The notes beneath the pieces are model-generated. The model saw only the letters and a list, made by a program, of their open reading frames with translations, was not told where the DNA came from and searched no databases. The position numbers and the translations under genes are program-made. From the IMG/VR virus record IMGVR_UViG_3300020187_002839, positions 1 through 50,521 of that record: a DNA stretch of 50,521 nucleotides. The stretch is one strand, 5' to 3'. Below are positions 16,398 to 24,695 of this stretch, piece by piece. The first letter of the stretch is position 1, and the number at the start of each line of letters is the position of its first letter. Source of the DNA: a virus.

Positions 16398-18035
16398 TTA
16401 AAATCCTGGATTTACTGGAGGAACTCCATTTCCATGTCCATTTTGTTCAAATTCATCTGAATCTTTATCGTCAGTTATAGTACATTCTGTTAGTAAAATT
16501 GTACCTGCTACTGAAGCTGCATTTTGTAATGCTGATCTAGTTACTTTAGTTGGATCTATAATACCTGCTTCTTTAAGGTTAATAACTTTACCTGAGTTAA
16601 TATCAACACCTGCCCATTCATCATCTCCTGAGTCTACTAACTTATATTTCCCTAGTAGTTGGGCTTCAGTTTTATCATAACCAGCATTAATTAAAATTTG
16701 TTCAAACGGTTTACCACAAGCATTATAAACTATTTCAGCACCAACATTATTAACATTAATACTTTCTCTAGCATATAATAAAGCAGCTCCTCCTCCTGGT
16801 ACAATGCCTTCTTCAATAGCCGCTTTAGTTGCATGTAATGAATCGTCAATTCTATCTTTCTTTTCTTGCATTTCAGTTTCTGTAAATCCACCAACATGAA
16901 TTATAGCTACACCACCTGTAAATTTAGACAATCTATTTTGTAATTGCTCTACTTCATATGGAGTATTTGCTTTATCTATCTGAACTTGTAATTCATCGAT
17001 TCTTTTTTCAATAGCTTCAACTTCTCCTTTACCATCAACAATTGTAGTTTGTTCTTTTTCAACAGTTACTACTCTTGCTTCTCCAAACCATTCCCAACTA
17101 AATTTATCAAGTTTCATACCTTTTTCCTTACTAAATACTTGACCTCCTGTTGTAATAGCTATATCTTCTAATACTAATTTTCTTTTATCTCCAAATTCTG
17201 GGGATTTGACAGCACATACAGCTAAAGTACCTCTCATTTTATTTACAATTAAAGTAGCTAATGCTTCATTATCAACATCATCAGCGATAATTAATAAGGA
17301 TTTTCCTTGACTACCTACTGCTTCTAAAATTGGTAATAATTCTTTTACTGAATTTAATTTCCCATCTATCATTAATATAGCTGGGTTTTCAAGTACTGAT
17401 GTCATTGTATTATTATCAGTAACAAAATAAGGGGATTTATATCCTCTATCAAATTGCATTCCTTCAACAGTTTCAATATAAGTATCTCCTGTTTTTGATG
17501 ATTCAATATGTACAACACCTTTTAACCCAACTTTATCAATTGCAGTTGAGATTAATTTTCCTACTTCAACATCATTGTTAGCTGATACTGTAGCAATTTG
17601 TTCTAATTGATCTTCGTTTGAAATATCTTCTGATATATTATCTTTTAAAGTGTGTAGTACTTCTTTAATAGCTTTATCAATATCCCTTTTTATTTGCACT
17701 GCATTATCTCCTTGGTCAAGACTTTTTAACCCATCTTTTACCATTGCTCTAGCTAGTAAAGTTGATGTTGTTGTACCATCACCTGCTTTATCAGCTGTTT
17801 TAATTGCAGCCCATTTTACTAATTGTACTCCTAATTCTTGATTAGGTTCTTTTAATACAATGTTTTTTGCAACTGTAACTCCATCTTTAGTACTTTGTGG
17901 AGCATCAAGAATACCTCTTCCAATTACAACATTTCTACCATTAGGTCCTAAAGTTGATACTACTGCATCTGCTAGAATATCAATACCTTTTACTAAGTTT
18001 GCCCTTGCGTCTGAGCCAAATTCTACTTTTTTCAT
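16398..18035 (-). CDS. groL: GroEL-type chaperonin (Hsp60)
   Basis: A 545-aa group I chaperonin of full length. ATP-site residues are intact: KDGVTV with Asp51, AGDGTTT (residues 84-90), and Asp398 in RIDDSLHATKAAIEEG followed by PGGGAAL. The equatorial, intermediate and apical domains are all present. The C-terminal tail is acidic and ends NGVPPVNPGF, lacking the GGM repeats of bacterial GroEL. It follows groS by one nucleotide. The phage therefore carries its own complete folding chamber, probably for capsid or tail proteins. Sequence divergence from bacterial GroEL, such as the unusual GRGILDAPQ loop, suggests a long phage history. Confidence 0.97.
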   Translation of the reverse strand: MKKVEFGSDARANLVKGIDILADAVVSTLGPNGRNVVIGRGILDAPQSTKDGVTVAKNIVLKEPNQELGVQLVKWAAIKTADKAGDGTTTSTLLARAMVKDGLKSLDQGDNAVQIKRDIDKAIKEVLHTLKDNISEDISNEDQLEQIATVSANNDVEVGKLISTAIDKVGLKGVVHIESSKTGDTYIETVEGMQFDRGYKSPYFVTDNNTMTSVLENPAILMIDGKLNSVKELLPILEAVGSQGKSLLIIADDVDNEALATLIVNKMRGTLAVCAVKSPEFGDKRKLVLEDIAITTGGQVFSKEKGMKLDKFSWEWFGEARVVTVEKEQTTIVDGKGEVEAIEKRIDELQVQIDKANTPYEVEQLQNRLSKFTGGVAIIHVGGFTETEMQEKKDRIDDSLHATKAAIEEGIVPGGGAALLYARESINVNNVGAEIVYNACGKPFEQILINAGYDKTEAQLLGKYKLVDSGDDEWAGVDINSGKVINLKEAGIIDPTKVTRSALQNAASVAGTILLTECTITDDKDSDEFEQNGHGNGVPPVNPGF

Positions 18036-18036
18036 T

Positions 18037-18411
18037 TTAAATATCGTTTAAATCGTTAATTTCTTCTTTTGTTAAATTATCTTTTGTTTCTTCTAATACT
18101 TCAGATACTACATCTGATGTAGATCTTTGTACTCTTGCTAGTATTTGGTTTTCAGGACCTATTAAATATTCAGTTCCATCATATACTAATTTAGTAAAAC
18201 CTTGAGTTGGTAACACTACAATATCTCCTACTTTTGATACTGTTGGTAAAAAACTACCAAATTGTGTTGGTTGGCCAGGACCAACTGCTATAACTTCCCC
18301 CTTTTCGTTTAAATCTTTTCCCATATCTGGTACAATGATTCCACCGTATTTTACTTCTTCGTTTTCAATCGGTTTAACGATAACCGCATTAAATAATGCC
18401 TCTAATTTCAT
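18037..18411 (-). CDS. groS: GroES-type co-chaperonin
   Basis: The 124-aa protein has the GroES beta-barrel pattern: FNAVIVKPIENEEVKYGGIIVPD with the mobile loop (GGIIVPDMGKDLN, about residues 23-35), then KGEVIAVGPG, VGDIVVLP and a C-terminal strand. The hydrophobic IIVP in the loop corresponds to the GroEL-binding IVL of E. coli GroES. An acidic tail of about 25 residues extends past the usual end. It overlaps the upstream gene by 23 nt and is 1 nt from groL, so the pair is co-translated. Confidence 0.93.
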   Translation of the reverse strand: MKLEALFNAVIVKPIENEEVKYGGIIVPDMGKDLNEKGEVIAVGPGQPTQFGSFLPTVSKVGDIVVLPTQGFTKLVYDGTEYLIGPENQILARVQRSTSDVVSEVLEETKDNLTKEEINDLNDI

Positions 18412-18706
18412 TTGTGTAACTTTTAATGTTTGTTTCTATTAATTTAAAATTCTCAATTATTTGATCTAAGTTATTTGTTTCTCTATTATGTAGAGAGTTA
18501 TGTGCTATATACTCCAATGCCCTACCTAGATCAGGATAATAACTTTGGGGTTTTGCATATTCTTTAATATTCCCTTTAGATCTAAAATGATCTTTATTAG
18601 GAATAACTCGTTCATTAACGGTGTAACAATTATCATCTTTAGTGATAAAATACGGTTCTAAACGTGGATCTTCGATCTTCGTTAGACTTTTAGGTTTTCT
18701 TGCCAT
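18389..18706 (-). CDS. Conserved hypothetical phage protein heading the chaperonin operon
   Basis: The 105-aa protein begins with a basic MARKPKSLTK and then IEDPRLEPYFITKDDNCYTVNERV. After that come a K-rich loop, DLGRALEYIAHN and a C-terminal helix pair. No named domain is recognised, though the DPRLEPYFI...CYTV pattern looks like a widespread small phage family. It is the first gene after the promoter at 18734-18763 and overlaps groS by 23 nt. Confidence 0.65.
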   Translation of the reverse strand: MARKPKSLTKIEDPRLEPYFITKDDNCYTVNERVIPNKDHFRSKGNIKEYAKPQSYYPDLGRALEYIAHNSLHNRETNNLDQIIENFKLIETNIKSYTNEIRGII

Positions 18707-18733
18707 ATAACTTTTATTATTTTATGTTACGTT

Positions 18734-18763
18734 AATATACGAAAGAAACATCGCTAGGACACG
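18734..18763 (-). promoter_or_regulatory. Phage family promoter of the groS-groL unit
   Basis: The downstream box TTCGTATATT matches exactly and ends 28 nt before the ATG at 18706. The -33 region (CGTGTCCTAG) matches poorly, so the site is supported mainly by its -7 box and by its place in the gap after hsp20. Confidence 0.5.
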
Positions 18764-18780
18764 CTTTTCTTTAATTACCT

Positions 18781-19206
18781 TTATTTAATTTTAATTGATT
18801 TTGGTTTAGCATCTTCTGCTAAAGGGATAAAAATTTCCAATAAACCGTTAGTCATTTCTGCTTCAGTTATTGATAAATCAAATTTAGCGGCTATTTTATA
18901 TCTTAAATCAAATGATTTTTTTGATAAACCGTGATAAATATACCCTTCGAAGTCATCTCCCTTGTCTTCTTGTTTTTTGTATGTAATTTTTAAAGTATCC
19001 CCTTCGATATCAAGGATAACATCTTTTTTAGTTAGCCCAGTACAGGCAACTTCAAAATGAAGTCCTCTATCATCATAGAAAATATTTAATGGATGTGGTT
19101 GTTTTGAATTTAATGCTGGAGCAAATTGCTCTTCTGCATTGAAGTGATTCCTGAATAGGATGTCGAAAGGACTTAGGTGTCTTTCTAATAATTGTAATGT
19201 ACTCAT
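18781..19206 (-). CDS. hsp20: Small heat shock protein, Hsp20/alpha-crystallin family
   Basis: The 141-aa protein has a short N-terminal arm and an alpha-crystallin domain: YDDRGLHFEVACTGLTKKDVILDIEGDTLKITYKKQ, then YHGLSKKSFDLRYKI and the strand GLLEIFIPL. A C-terminal SIKIK contains the I-x-I anchor. Hsp20 is a usual gene of marine T4-like phages and acts as a holdase. It has its own promoter 93 nt upstream with an unusually long leader for this genome, and precedes the chaperonin unit. Confidence 0.92.
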   Translation of the reverse strand: MSTLQLLERHLSPFDILFRNHFNAEEQFAPALNSKQPHPLNIFYDDRGLHFEVACTGLTKKDVILDIEGDTLKITYKKQEDKGDDFEGYIYHGLSKKSFDLRYKIAAKFDLSITEAEMTNGLLEIFIPLAEDAKPKSIKIK

Positions 19207-19298
19207 ATCATTTAGTTTTTGTGAGGCCGAAGCTCTCGGTTAATTTATTTTAAAACATAACTACGCGCCCTAGCTGCATGTTACTTTATTATACATAT

Positions 19299-19328
19299 AA
19301 TATACGAACGGAAAGTCGCCCTTCCAAG
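19299..19328 (-). promoter_or_regulatory. Phage family promoter of hsp20
   Basis: Minus strand: CTTGGAAGGG, 10 bp, TTCGTATATT. The TTGG core sits in the expected place. The transcript would have a leader of about 85 nt before the hsp20 ATG, with a small CCGA/TCGG stem near 19222-19234, which could hold a post-transcriptional control site. Confidence 0.6.
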
Positions 19329-20003
19329 TTATTCTGCATCAAAGAAGAACATTTGCCATAATCTTCCTGATTCTATATCGTGGCCAAAATAATCTTGAGC
19401 CGCATGAATTGCATGAGCATCAAATATTACTAATCTGTTATAAACATTACCTGCTACATCAACATTTTCGTAAGGATGTGGATCTACAAATGTGTGTTGA
19501 TTAAAAGCACTATTAATATCAAATACACTTCCATCTGGTTGTTGTAATTTATCATGGCTATGTCTAACTTTAGTTTCTTTATGTTGCATTAATCTTGTTC
19601 CAGCTGCAACAGGTGCATTTGGGGTTAAATAAATCATACCAGCCCATAATTGTTGATCACAATGATAAACTAAAGAAGTACCAGCTATTGCAGATTGAAA
19701 TCTCCCATTCATCCCATAATCTTCCCACATTTTCTGTCCTGTGATTTTTAAACCCATTATTTTTTCAAATTCTTCCTTTACACCATCAAAGAAATGTTGT
19801 TTTCTTGTACGCATACCTAAGTATCCGGGATCATCAAAATAATATTGCTTTAAAGCATATGCTCTAACGGCGTCAGGATCTTCATAAAAATTATCTACAA
19901 TCCATAACCTTGTATCTGGTTTTGAATTTACTTTAAATTCATTTGAATGTATTTGTCCATAAGGACTATCTGGGTTGCTGTCTATTTTTGTAATTTCGCT
20001 CAT
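19329..20003 (-). CDS. 2-oxoglutarate/Fe(II) oxygenase-like protein (DUF6445-like)
   Basis: The 224-aa protein contains the jelly-roll iron motif: YHCDQQLWAGMIYLTPNAP (His-x-Asp), then the distal His in FDAHAIHAAQDYFG, followed by GRLWQMFFF with the Arg that binds 2OG. The N-terminal part, VDNFYEDPDAVRAYALKQYYF, is shared with the 197-aa protein at 31452-32045, so the two are paralogs. Such enzymes are frequent in T4-like marine phages, and most targets are unknown. Confidence 0.78.
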   Translation of the reverse strand: MSEITKIDSNPDSPYGQIHSNEFKVNSKPDTRLWIVDNFYEDPDAVRAYALKQYYFDDPGYLGMRTRKQHFFDGVKEEFEKIMGLKITGQKMWEDYGMNGRFQSAIAGTSLVYHCDQQLWAGMIYLTPNAPVAAGTRLMQHKETKVRHSHDKLQQPDGSVFDINSAFNQHTFVDPHPYENVDVAGNVYNRLVIFDAHAIHAAQDYFGHDIESGRLWQMFFFDAE

Positions 20004-20012
20004 AATTTTATT

Positions 20013-20747
20013 TTATTCGTTTCTAGCTATATAATAAATACTATCTGATTTTTTGTTGTTTAATTCCCCCTTAAATTCTATTTTCATCATGCCTTGTTTT
20101 GATAATTTAATATTGCAACTATCCATATCTTTATTATTACTTAATATATCTTTAAATACATTTGAATCAAAAGGCATTTCTATGTCATTATCTTTAATTT
20201 GACCTTGTATTTGGTATGTAATTTTATTAGAAAAACCTTCTTTATCTCCAAATAAAAACTCAACAATAGGGGTTCCATCTAAATCTTCTGTTGTTCTAAT
20301 TAACATTTGATCTACATCACTTAAAGCATTTTTAGCTTTAATTAAATAATTAATATCATCTGCAGATACGTCTAATTGTACTTCATATTCTTCAGGATCT
20401 TCATACCATGTTACTTTACCCATTATCAATGGATCAGCTAAAGCATAATCTAGTGAATAATTACTGTCTGCTAAGTATAATTTTCTATGTAATTGATTAT
20501 TTTTTTCAGTAGTAATCATTAATTCACCTGAAGTAATAGATAATAATTTGCTTAATTTGTGTGTATCAAATATTCCTAATTCACAATCTTCAAAGTTAAA
20601 ATCTTCTAAATACACCTTACAGGCTCTACCTTTAACACCTGCATATACAGTTAAAGTATTATCCTTAATTCTCCATTTAACTTGGTTATTTAAACCATTT
20701 AAATAGTATTTTTGTATTAAGGATTCTAGTGAGTTTTTGTTTATCAT
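20013..20747 (-). CDS. gp45: DNA polymerase sliding clamp (T4 gp45-like)
   Basis: A 244-aa protein with the two-domain beta-alpha clamp pattern of gp45: a start helix, LTVYAGVKGRACKVYLEDFNF, GIFDTHKLSKLLSI, and a second repeat with FDSNVFKDILSNNKD and strand-rich ends. It forms the trimeric ring that tethers gp43. It lies directly after the C-terminal half of gp43, keeping the T4 order 43-45, and a variant phage promoter is just before its ATG. Assignment is by pattern and position, without a catalytic motif to confirm. Confidence 0.8.
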   Translation of the reverse strand: MINKNSLESLIQKYYLNGLNNQVKWRIKDNTLTVYAGVKGRACKVYLEDFNFEDCELGIFDTHKLSKLLSITSGELMITTEKNNQLHRKLYLADSNYSLDYALADPLIMGKVTWYEDPEEYEVQLDVSADDINYLIKAKNALSDVDQMLIRTTEDLDGTPIVEFLFGDKEGFSNKITYQIQGQIKDNDIEMPFDSNVFKDILSNNKDMDSCNIKLSKQGMMKIEFKGELNNKKSDSIYYIARNE

Positions 20748-20754
20748 AATATAT

Positions 20755-20784
20755 AATGTACGACCTTTACTTTAAATTTCAAAG
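20755..20784 (-). promoter_or_regulatory. Variant phage family promoter before gp45
   Basis: The minus strand carries GTCGTACATT 8 nt before the gp45 ATG. The TTTG of the upstream box is displaced by one base (spacer 9). One base of the -7 box differs from the consensus. Confidence 0.45.
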
Positions 20785-21749
20785 GAATTTAGTGAATTAA
20801 TATATGGGTTTAAATCTAAAGACCATTCTAAATCATTAAAAAACCCTTCTAATTTATTTAATAATATAGATTCAAATACTTTTTTTCTATCTGCATATTG
20901 ATTTAGGAAATCCTGTACTTTAGATGGTATTTCGTAATCAAAAAATGCTAATGCTTCTATTTTATATGGATTATCTTTTAAATGTATCCATTTAATTTTA
21001 TCAGCGTTAGTCATTAATGGATATTTTTTATCTAACCTCCATAATTTTAATAAATCATTATATCTAATAGCTGCTTTTACAGCTGCAGGTGCTCCTAATT
21101 GCCTTTGTGCTTTACCCTCCTTCTTTTTACTTAATGGTTTTAGTATTTCAGTAAATATTTCTCCAGCTCTAGTATTTCTACCTTGATATTTATCTAATTT
21201 TTTTACAGATGTAGGGTTACCTAATTTAGAAAGAGGAATAGTACCATCTAATATTTTTTCTTTAAAAACTTTAACTTGATCTAGAATATTGTCTTTTTGT
21301 TCTCCTTTTAAAACTTGTTCTAAAATATCATTAAAAAATTCTCCTAAAATAGGTGGAAAATTAGCTTTCATAAACTCTAAACCTTTAATATCTAAAGTTT
21401 CTTTTTCAATACCTTCTTGTTTAGTGATCCATTGTGCATAACGTCTAGTTGCTCTGAAGTAAGCTGATCTAATAACACACTCGGTTTTCATTTCTAACCT
21501 ATGAGTTTTAACATTAAAAGCCTCACGTGCTAATCTATTGTAATCCTCATTTATTATATCTTGGTATTTTAATGCTACTTTTTCTAGTATATTATCTTTT
21601 TCTTTATCTTCAAGTTCTTCAAAATTAGGGTATAAATGAAGTAGTAAAGGTTCAGCATTAAAATAATTAGAATCTGTGTCTACATAGGCACAAAGATTAA
21701 TATCTTTATCATCGCAAATGTACCATGGGGTATCTTGTAAATGTTTCAT
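20772..21749 (-). CDS. gp43B: Family B DNA polymerase, C-terminal part (gp43B: motif C and thumb)
   Basis: The 325-aa protein begins just before motif C: CAYVDTDSNYF, with catalytic aspartates Asp24 and Asp26. The rest, with RATRRYAQW, matches the post-motif C palm and thumb. Its N-terminus corresponds to the point where the upstream 588-aa protein ends after motif B. The two are therefore halves of one T4 gp43-type enzyme encoded as separate chains. They are separated by two small genes. A possible promoter lies about 160 nt upstream of the start. Confidence 0.87.
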   Translation of the reverse strand: MKHLQDTPWYICDDKDINLCAYVDTDSNYFNAEPLLLHLYPNFEELEDKEKDNILEKVALKYQDIINEDYNRLAREAFNVKTHRLEMKTECVIRSAYFRATRRYAQWITKQEGIEKETLDIKGLEFMKANFPPILGEFFNDILEQVLKGEQKDNILDQVKVFKEKILDGTIPLSKLGNPTSVKKLDKYQGRNTRAGEIFTEILKPLSKKKEGKAQRQLGAPAAVKAAIRYNDLLKLWRLDKKYPLMTNADKIKWIHLKDNPYKIEALAFFDYEIPSKVQDFLNQYADRKKVFESILLNKLEGFFNDLEWSLDLNPYINSLNSFEI

Positions 21750-22114
21750 CTATATTCTTTTACGTCTTTAAAATCTGATCCTGAAATAATGTTAATATCA
21801 TTTTTTAATTGGTTCCTAACTTCATTATATTTAAATATCATTCTTGATGATTTTCTAAATTCTTTATCACTTAAACCTTTAGCTCTTACTTTATTTTCAA
21901 GATCCCATAATATACGATTAACTTTAGCCAACTCCAAATATAATACTTTAATTTCTTTACCATTTTTTGTAAATAAATCTATAACACCTGGGTTTAATTT
22001 TAGAAATTCAGCTTCAACATTAGCTAGATTATCAGCATTTATCATATTTAGTTTTTTTATTTCTAAAATTGACATTCTATCTAGTAATTCTCCGTTTGAA
22101 ATTTCTACTTTCAT
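21746..22114 (-). CDS. DUF6165-like protein inserted between the polymerase halves
   Basis: The 122-aa protein starts VEISNGELLDRMSILEIKKL and contains NRILWDLENKVR and a long KxDINIISGSDFKD ending. I recognise this as the DUF6165 pattern (ISxGELLDKxSILEIK...LW.IEdxIR). Relatives in bacteria are often near glycosyltransferases, but the function is unknown. It overlaps gp43B by 4 nt. Nothing in it resembles a homing endonuclease, so it is not an obvious agent of the polymerase split. Confidence 0.72.
   Translation of the reverse strand: MKVEISNGELLDRMSILEIKKLNMINADNLANVEAEFLKLNPGVIDLFTKNGKEIKVLYLELAKVNRILWDLENKVRAKGLSDKEFRKSSRMIFKYNEVRNQLKNDINIISGSDFKDVKEYR
21909..21938 (-). promoter_or_regulatory. 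Possible phage family promoter inside the DUF6165 gene
   Basis: TTTGGAGTTG, 10 bp, ATCGTATATT on the minus strand. Spacing and the TTTGG core are exact, but the site is inside coding sequence and 160 nt upstream of gp43B. Confidence 0.4.
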
Positions 22115-22115
22115 A

Positions 22116-22385
22116 TTAAAATGTTCTTTCTCCTGGTAAAGGTGGTACTGTTACTGGTTTATTTCCTGCTGAATCTATATCAGTTCTTTCTGCAACTGTA
22201 ACTCTAAATTTATTACCTTTAACTTTAAATTCTCCACCTTGTTTTAGCATTTTTTTAAAGAATTTTGTTTGGTTTTCATTCCATTCTTCACTTAATTTAA
22301 TTATTTCTTCTTTAGTTGAAGGTTCTTTATTACCATTTAAATATATAGTTTGGTTTGCTCTGATAGATTGTTTTTTTAATGTCAT
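22116..22385 (-). CDS. Small hypothetical protein between the polymerase halves (89 aa)
   Basis: No family is recognised. The peptide is charged and basic early on (KKQSIRANQTIYLNGNKEP), with a central helix (EEWNENQTKFFKKML), then a beta part and a proline-rich end (TVPPLPGERTF). There is no endonuclease motif. It overlaps gp43A by 4 nt, which shows the gene is part of the same translated unit rather than an inserted mobile element with its own signals. Confidence 0.6.
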   Translation of the reverse strand: MTLKKQSIRANQTIYLNGNKEPSTKEEIIKLSEEWNENQTKFFKKMLKQGGEFKVKGNKFRVTVAERTDIDSAGNKPVTVPPLPGERTF

Positions 22386-24148
22386 ATTTCTAGTTTTAGT
22401 TCATTACGTAATACTTTATTCATATGTCTATTAGCGCATAAAGCACTTTCTTGAATAATTCTATGTCCTGATAGTGTAATTGCTCTACTAATCATATATT
22501 TTGGTAAGCCATACCTAAATGTAGGTAAAGCCGTAGCTCCATATAAAGAATTAAGTAAAATTTTCATTGTATACTGCATTAAATAATAATGCTCACCTTT
22601 TACTTTATCACCTTCTTTATATGCTTTTTTCATTTTATTTTTATAAATAACCCTTTCATCAAACCAAATATTTAAAATGGTTGCTAATACTGATTCTTTA
22701 TCTTGGGTAAAGAAACACCCGTTAGCAGAAACTGCTAGATTATTTTGCTCAATCATAGCTATCAATCTTCCAACCTTTACGTGTGTTTGTTTACCCTTTG
22801 AATTTTCAACTAATAATATTTCATCAGAATCTTTTTCTTTTAAGTCATTAAGACCTAAACGATTATCACGATCATCTGCAGGTATGATATGTCCCGCCAA
22901 AGTTTCTCTACCTATGTTAATAGACATAATTATACATGGATACAGCGATGTTAAATCTTCATCAAACATATATTTGTATAATCCTGCTTTAGGGCAAAAT
23001 AAATAACCCCCAGCATATGTTGAGTTTATATCTTTTTTACCAGATGGTCTATATGGTGGAATTATATTTTGAGATAATAAATAAGCTGATATAGCTCCAT
23101 CTTGGGTAACACTATTTGAATAAACTTCACTATAATTATGTTTACCTTTATGAGATATGTTTTTAGTTAAAGCAATATATTGGAGTTTTTCATCTAATAA
23201 TTTTAGGATTTTAACATCCATAAAGTTATATTCAATAAACTTATGAATATCAGTTTCAAATAATCGATCTAAATTCCCTTCATATTCAATTTTATTTACC
23301 CCAGCATATTTTTCTCCAATAGCATCTAATTTATAACTTGGTTCATCCTTCCAACTATATTTTTTATGTAAACGAATATAATCTAAAGACTCAACACCAA
23401 CAATATCTACAAATTGATCTCTTCTAGGCCAAGTTGATATCCATTTCCCATCTTTTGTTTTAAACCAAGATTTTTTTTCAGTAATAACTTTACCTATAGG
23501 GGATAAATAATTAGCAAATTCTTCTCCTAATACATTACAAATTCTATAATATAAATAAGGAATATCAAAATAATCACTATTATAACCAATTAATATATCA
23601 GGGTTAATATCCCTAAACATTTCAATAAATTTACCTAATAACTCTTTTTCAGTTTTAACTGGTATTATTTCTTTGTTTTTATTTTCTCCTGTTTTAGTGT
23701 GTGATAATTCTTGTTTTTTATCTAAAATTAATATAGCCCAATGGTCTTCTATTTTATCCCACCAAGCTATAGATGTAATAGGCATTGGAGCACTTTCAAT
23801 ATATTCTTTAGTTAATGCCCCTCCAATTTCACACTCAATATCAAAAAATAATTCTCTATGACCTGTAGAAGGTTCATCATTTACTCCATATTTTTCAATT
23901 AAGAATTTTTGGTGAGGTTTTATATCATGAAAATGTAAAGATTGATTTACAGAATCACCATAATTATAATTCTTTTCCCAGGAAGTTGTTTTAGTTAGTG
24001 TTTCGCCTTTTAAACCAACTAATTTACCATTAGGGTCTTCTTTATACGCAGCATTCCACCATTCAATTTCATCATATCCTCCTTCATCCCATAAGTGAAT
24101 TTTATACTTATTGCCCTTTATTCTAGTAGCATAACACTTTTTATACAT
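22382..24148 (-). CDS. gp43A: Family B DNA polymerase, N-terminal part (gp43A: exonuclease, palm, fingers)
   Basis: The 588-aa protein contains the proofreading exonuclease motifs FFDIECEIGG (Asp103, Glu105), ILIGYNSDYFD and YNFMDVKIL. Motif A is DEDLTSLYPCI and motif B is KILLNSLYGA. It stops after RHMNKVL, before motif C, which is in the 325-aa protein at 20772-21749. T4 gp43 is one chain of about 900 residues, and the two parts here add up to 913. Both halves keep all catalytic residues, so they probably assemble into an active replicative polymerase. Confidence 0.92.
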   Translation of the reverse strand: MYKKCYATRIKGNKYKIHLWDEGGYDEIEWWNAAYKEDPNGKLVGLKGETLTKTTSWEKNYNYGDSVNQSLHFHDIKPHQKFLIEKYGVNDEPSTGHRELFFDIECEIGGALTKEYIESAPMPITSIAWWDKIEDHWAILILDKKQELSHTKTGENKNKEIIPVKTEKELLGKFIEMFRDINPDILIGYNSDYFDIPYLYYRICNVLGEEFANYLSPIGKVITEKKSWFKTKDGKWISTWPRRDQFVDIVGVESLDYIRLHKKYSWKDEPSYKLDAIGEKYAGVNKIEYEGNLDRLFETDIHKFIEYNFMDVKILKLLDEKLQYIALTKNISHKGKHNYSEVYSNSVTQDGAISAYLLSQNIIPPYRPSGKKDINSTYAGGYLFCPKAGLYKYMFDEDLTSLYPCIIMSINIGRETLAGHIIPADDRDNRLGLNDLKEKDSDEILLVENSKGKQTHVKVGRLIAMIEQNNLAVSANGCFFTQDKESVLATILNIWFDERVIYKNKMKKAYKEGDKVKGEHYYLMQYTMKILLNSLYGATALPTFRYGLPKYMISRAITLSGHRIIQESALCANRHMNKVLRNELKLEI

Positions 24149-24694
24149 TTATATTATTGTTTCAACTTCATAAAATTTTTCTAATTCGTCATCACTAAAA
24201 AACTGATGCAAATCAGGTCTAAAGTAATTAATATTTTTCATTACTTTTTTGTCCCTAGTTCTATAGACAATATACCGTCCTTCCTCAAGTTTTTCAAAAT
24301 GGCAGGCCTCACCTTGTTCCTTACTTCTCTGGCTGACGGTTTGTATGGCCTCTTCTTCAGTTTTACAAGCTTTTGACATATTACTTGCTTGTACTTCTTC
24401 ATACGCGGGCCATATCTTATCCTTAAGGCCATGTAGCATAGTACCGTTCCCAATGGAAACATAAGCAATGTCGCACAAAGCGTCCAAAACTTCCACAATG
24501 TCGCCTCGTTCGCAAGCTTCTCTATATTCTTCAAGTTCTTCAAGGATGAAATCATATACAAATTTCCATTCTTTTTCTTCTGGGATTGTTGGTTCATAGT
24601 TATTAGGTTTGCCGAATGTGGCGTTAAATGTTTCTACCTCATTTACAAAAGGTACATAATCTTTTTCTGGAAATAGTGATAATTGGTTACTCAT
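24149..24694 (-). CDS. MazG-like/HisE-like NTP pyrophosphohydrolase
   Basis: The 181-aa protein has ILEELEEYREACERGDIVEVLDALCDIAYVSIGN, the all-alpha NTP pyrophosphatase core with the ExxE and ExxD metal motifs (about residues 51-73). A C-terminal segment ending NYFRPDL resembles bacterial homologs that continue with a KGPNYFxPDI motif. It would hydrolyse dNTPs to dNMP and pyrophosphate, or alter nucleotide pools and alarmones. Parts of the gene have visibly higher GC than the surroundings, which suggests recent acquisition. It abuts gp43A directly. Confidence 0.8.
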   Translation of the reverse strand: MSNQLSLFPEKDYVPFVNEVETFNATFGKPNNYEPTIPEEKEWKFVYDFILEELEEYREACERGDIVEVLDALCDIAYVSIGNGTMLHGLKDKIWPAYEEVQASNMSKACKTEEEAIQTVSQRSKEQGEACHFEKLEEGRYIVYRTRDKKVMKNINYFRPDLHQFFSDDELEKFYEVETII

Positions 24695-24695
24695 T

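Noticed and set aside
20772-24148. Frameshift or sequencing error causing the split of gp43
   Set aside because: Two complete, compactly overlapping genes lie between the halves, and each half has its own start; an error cannot explain this.
24241-24597. 118-codon frame on the minus strand inside the MazG-like gene
   Set aside because: It is in another frame of a gene with clear MazG motifs, and its translation shows no family features; the higher GC of this gene removes stop codons by chance.
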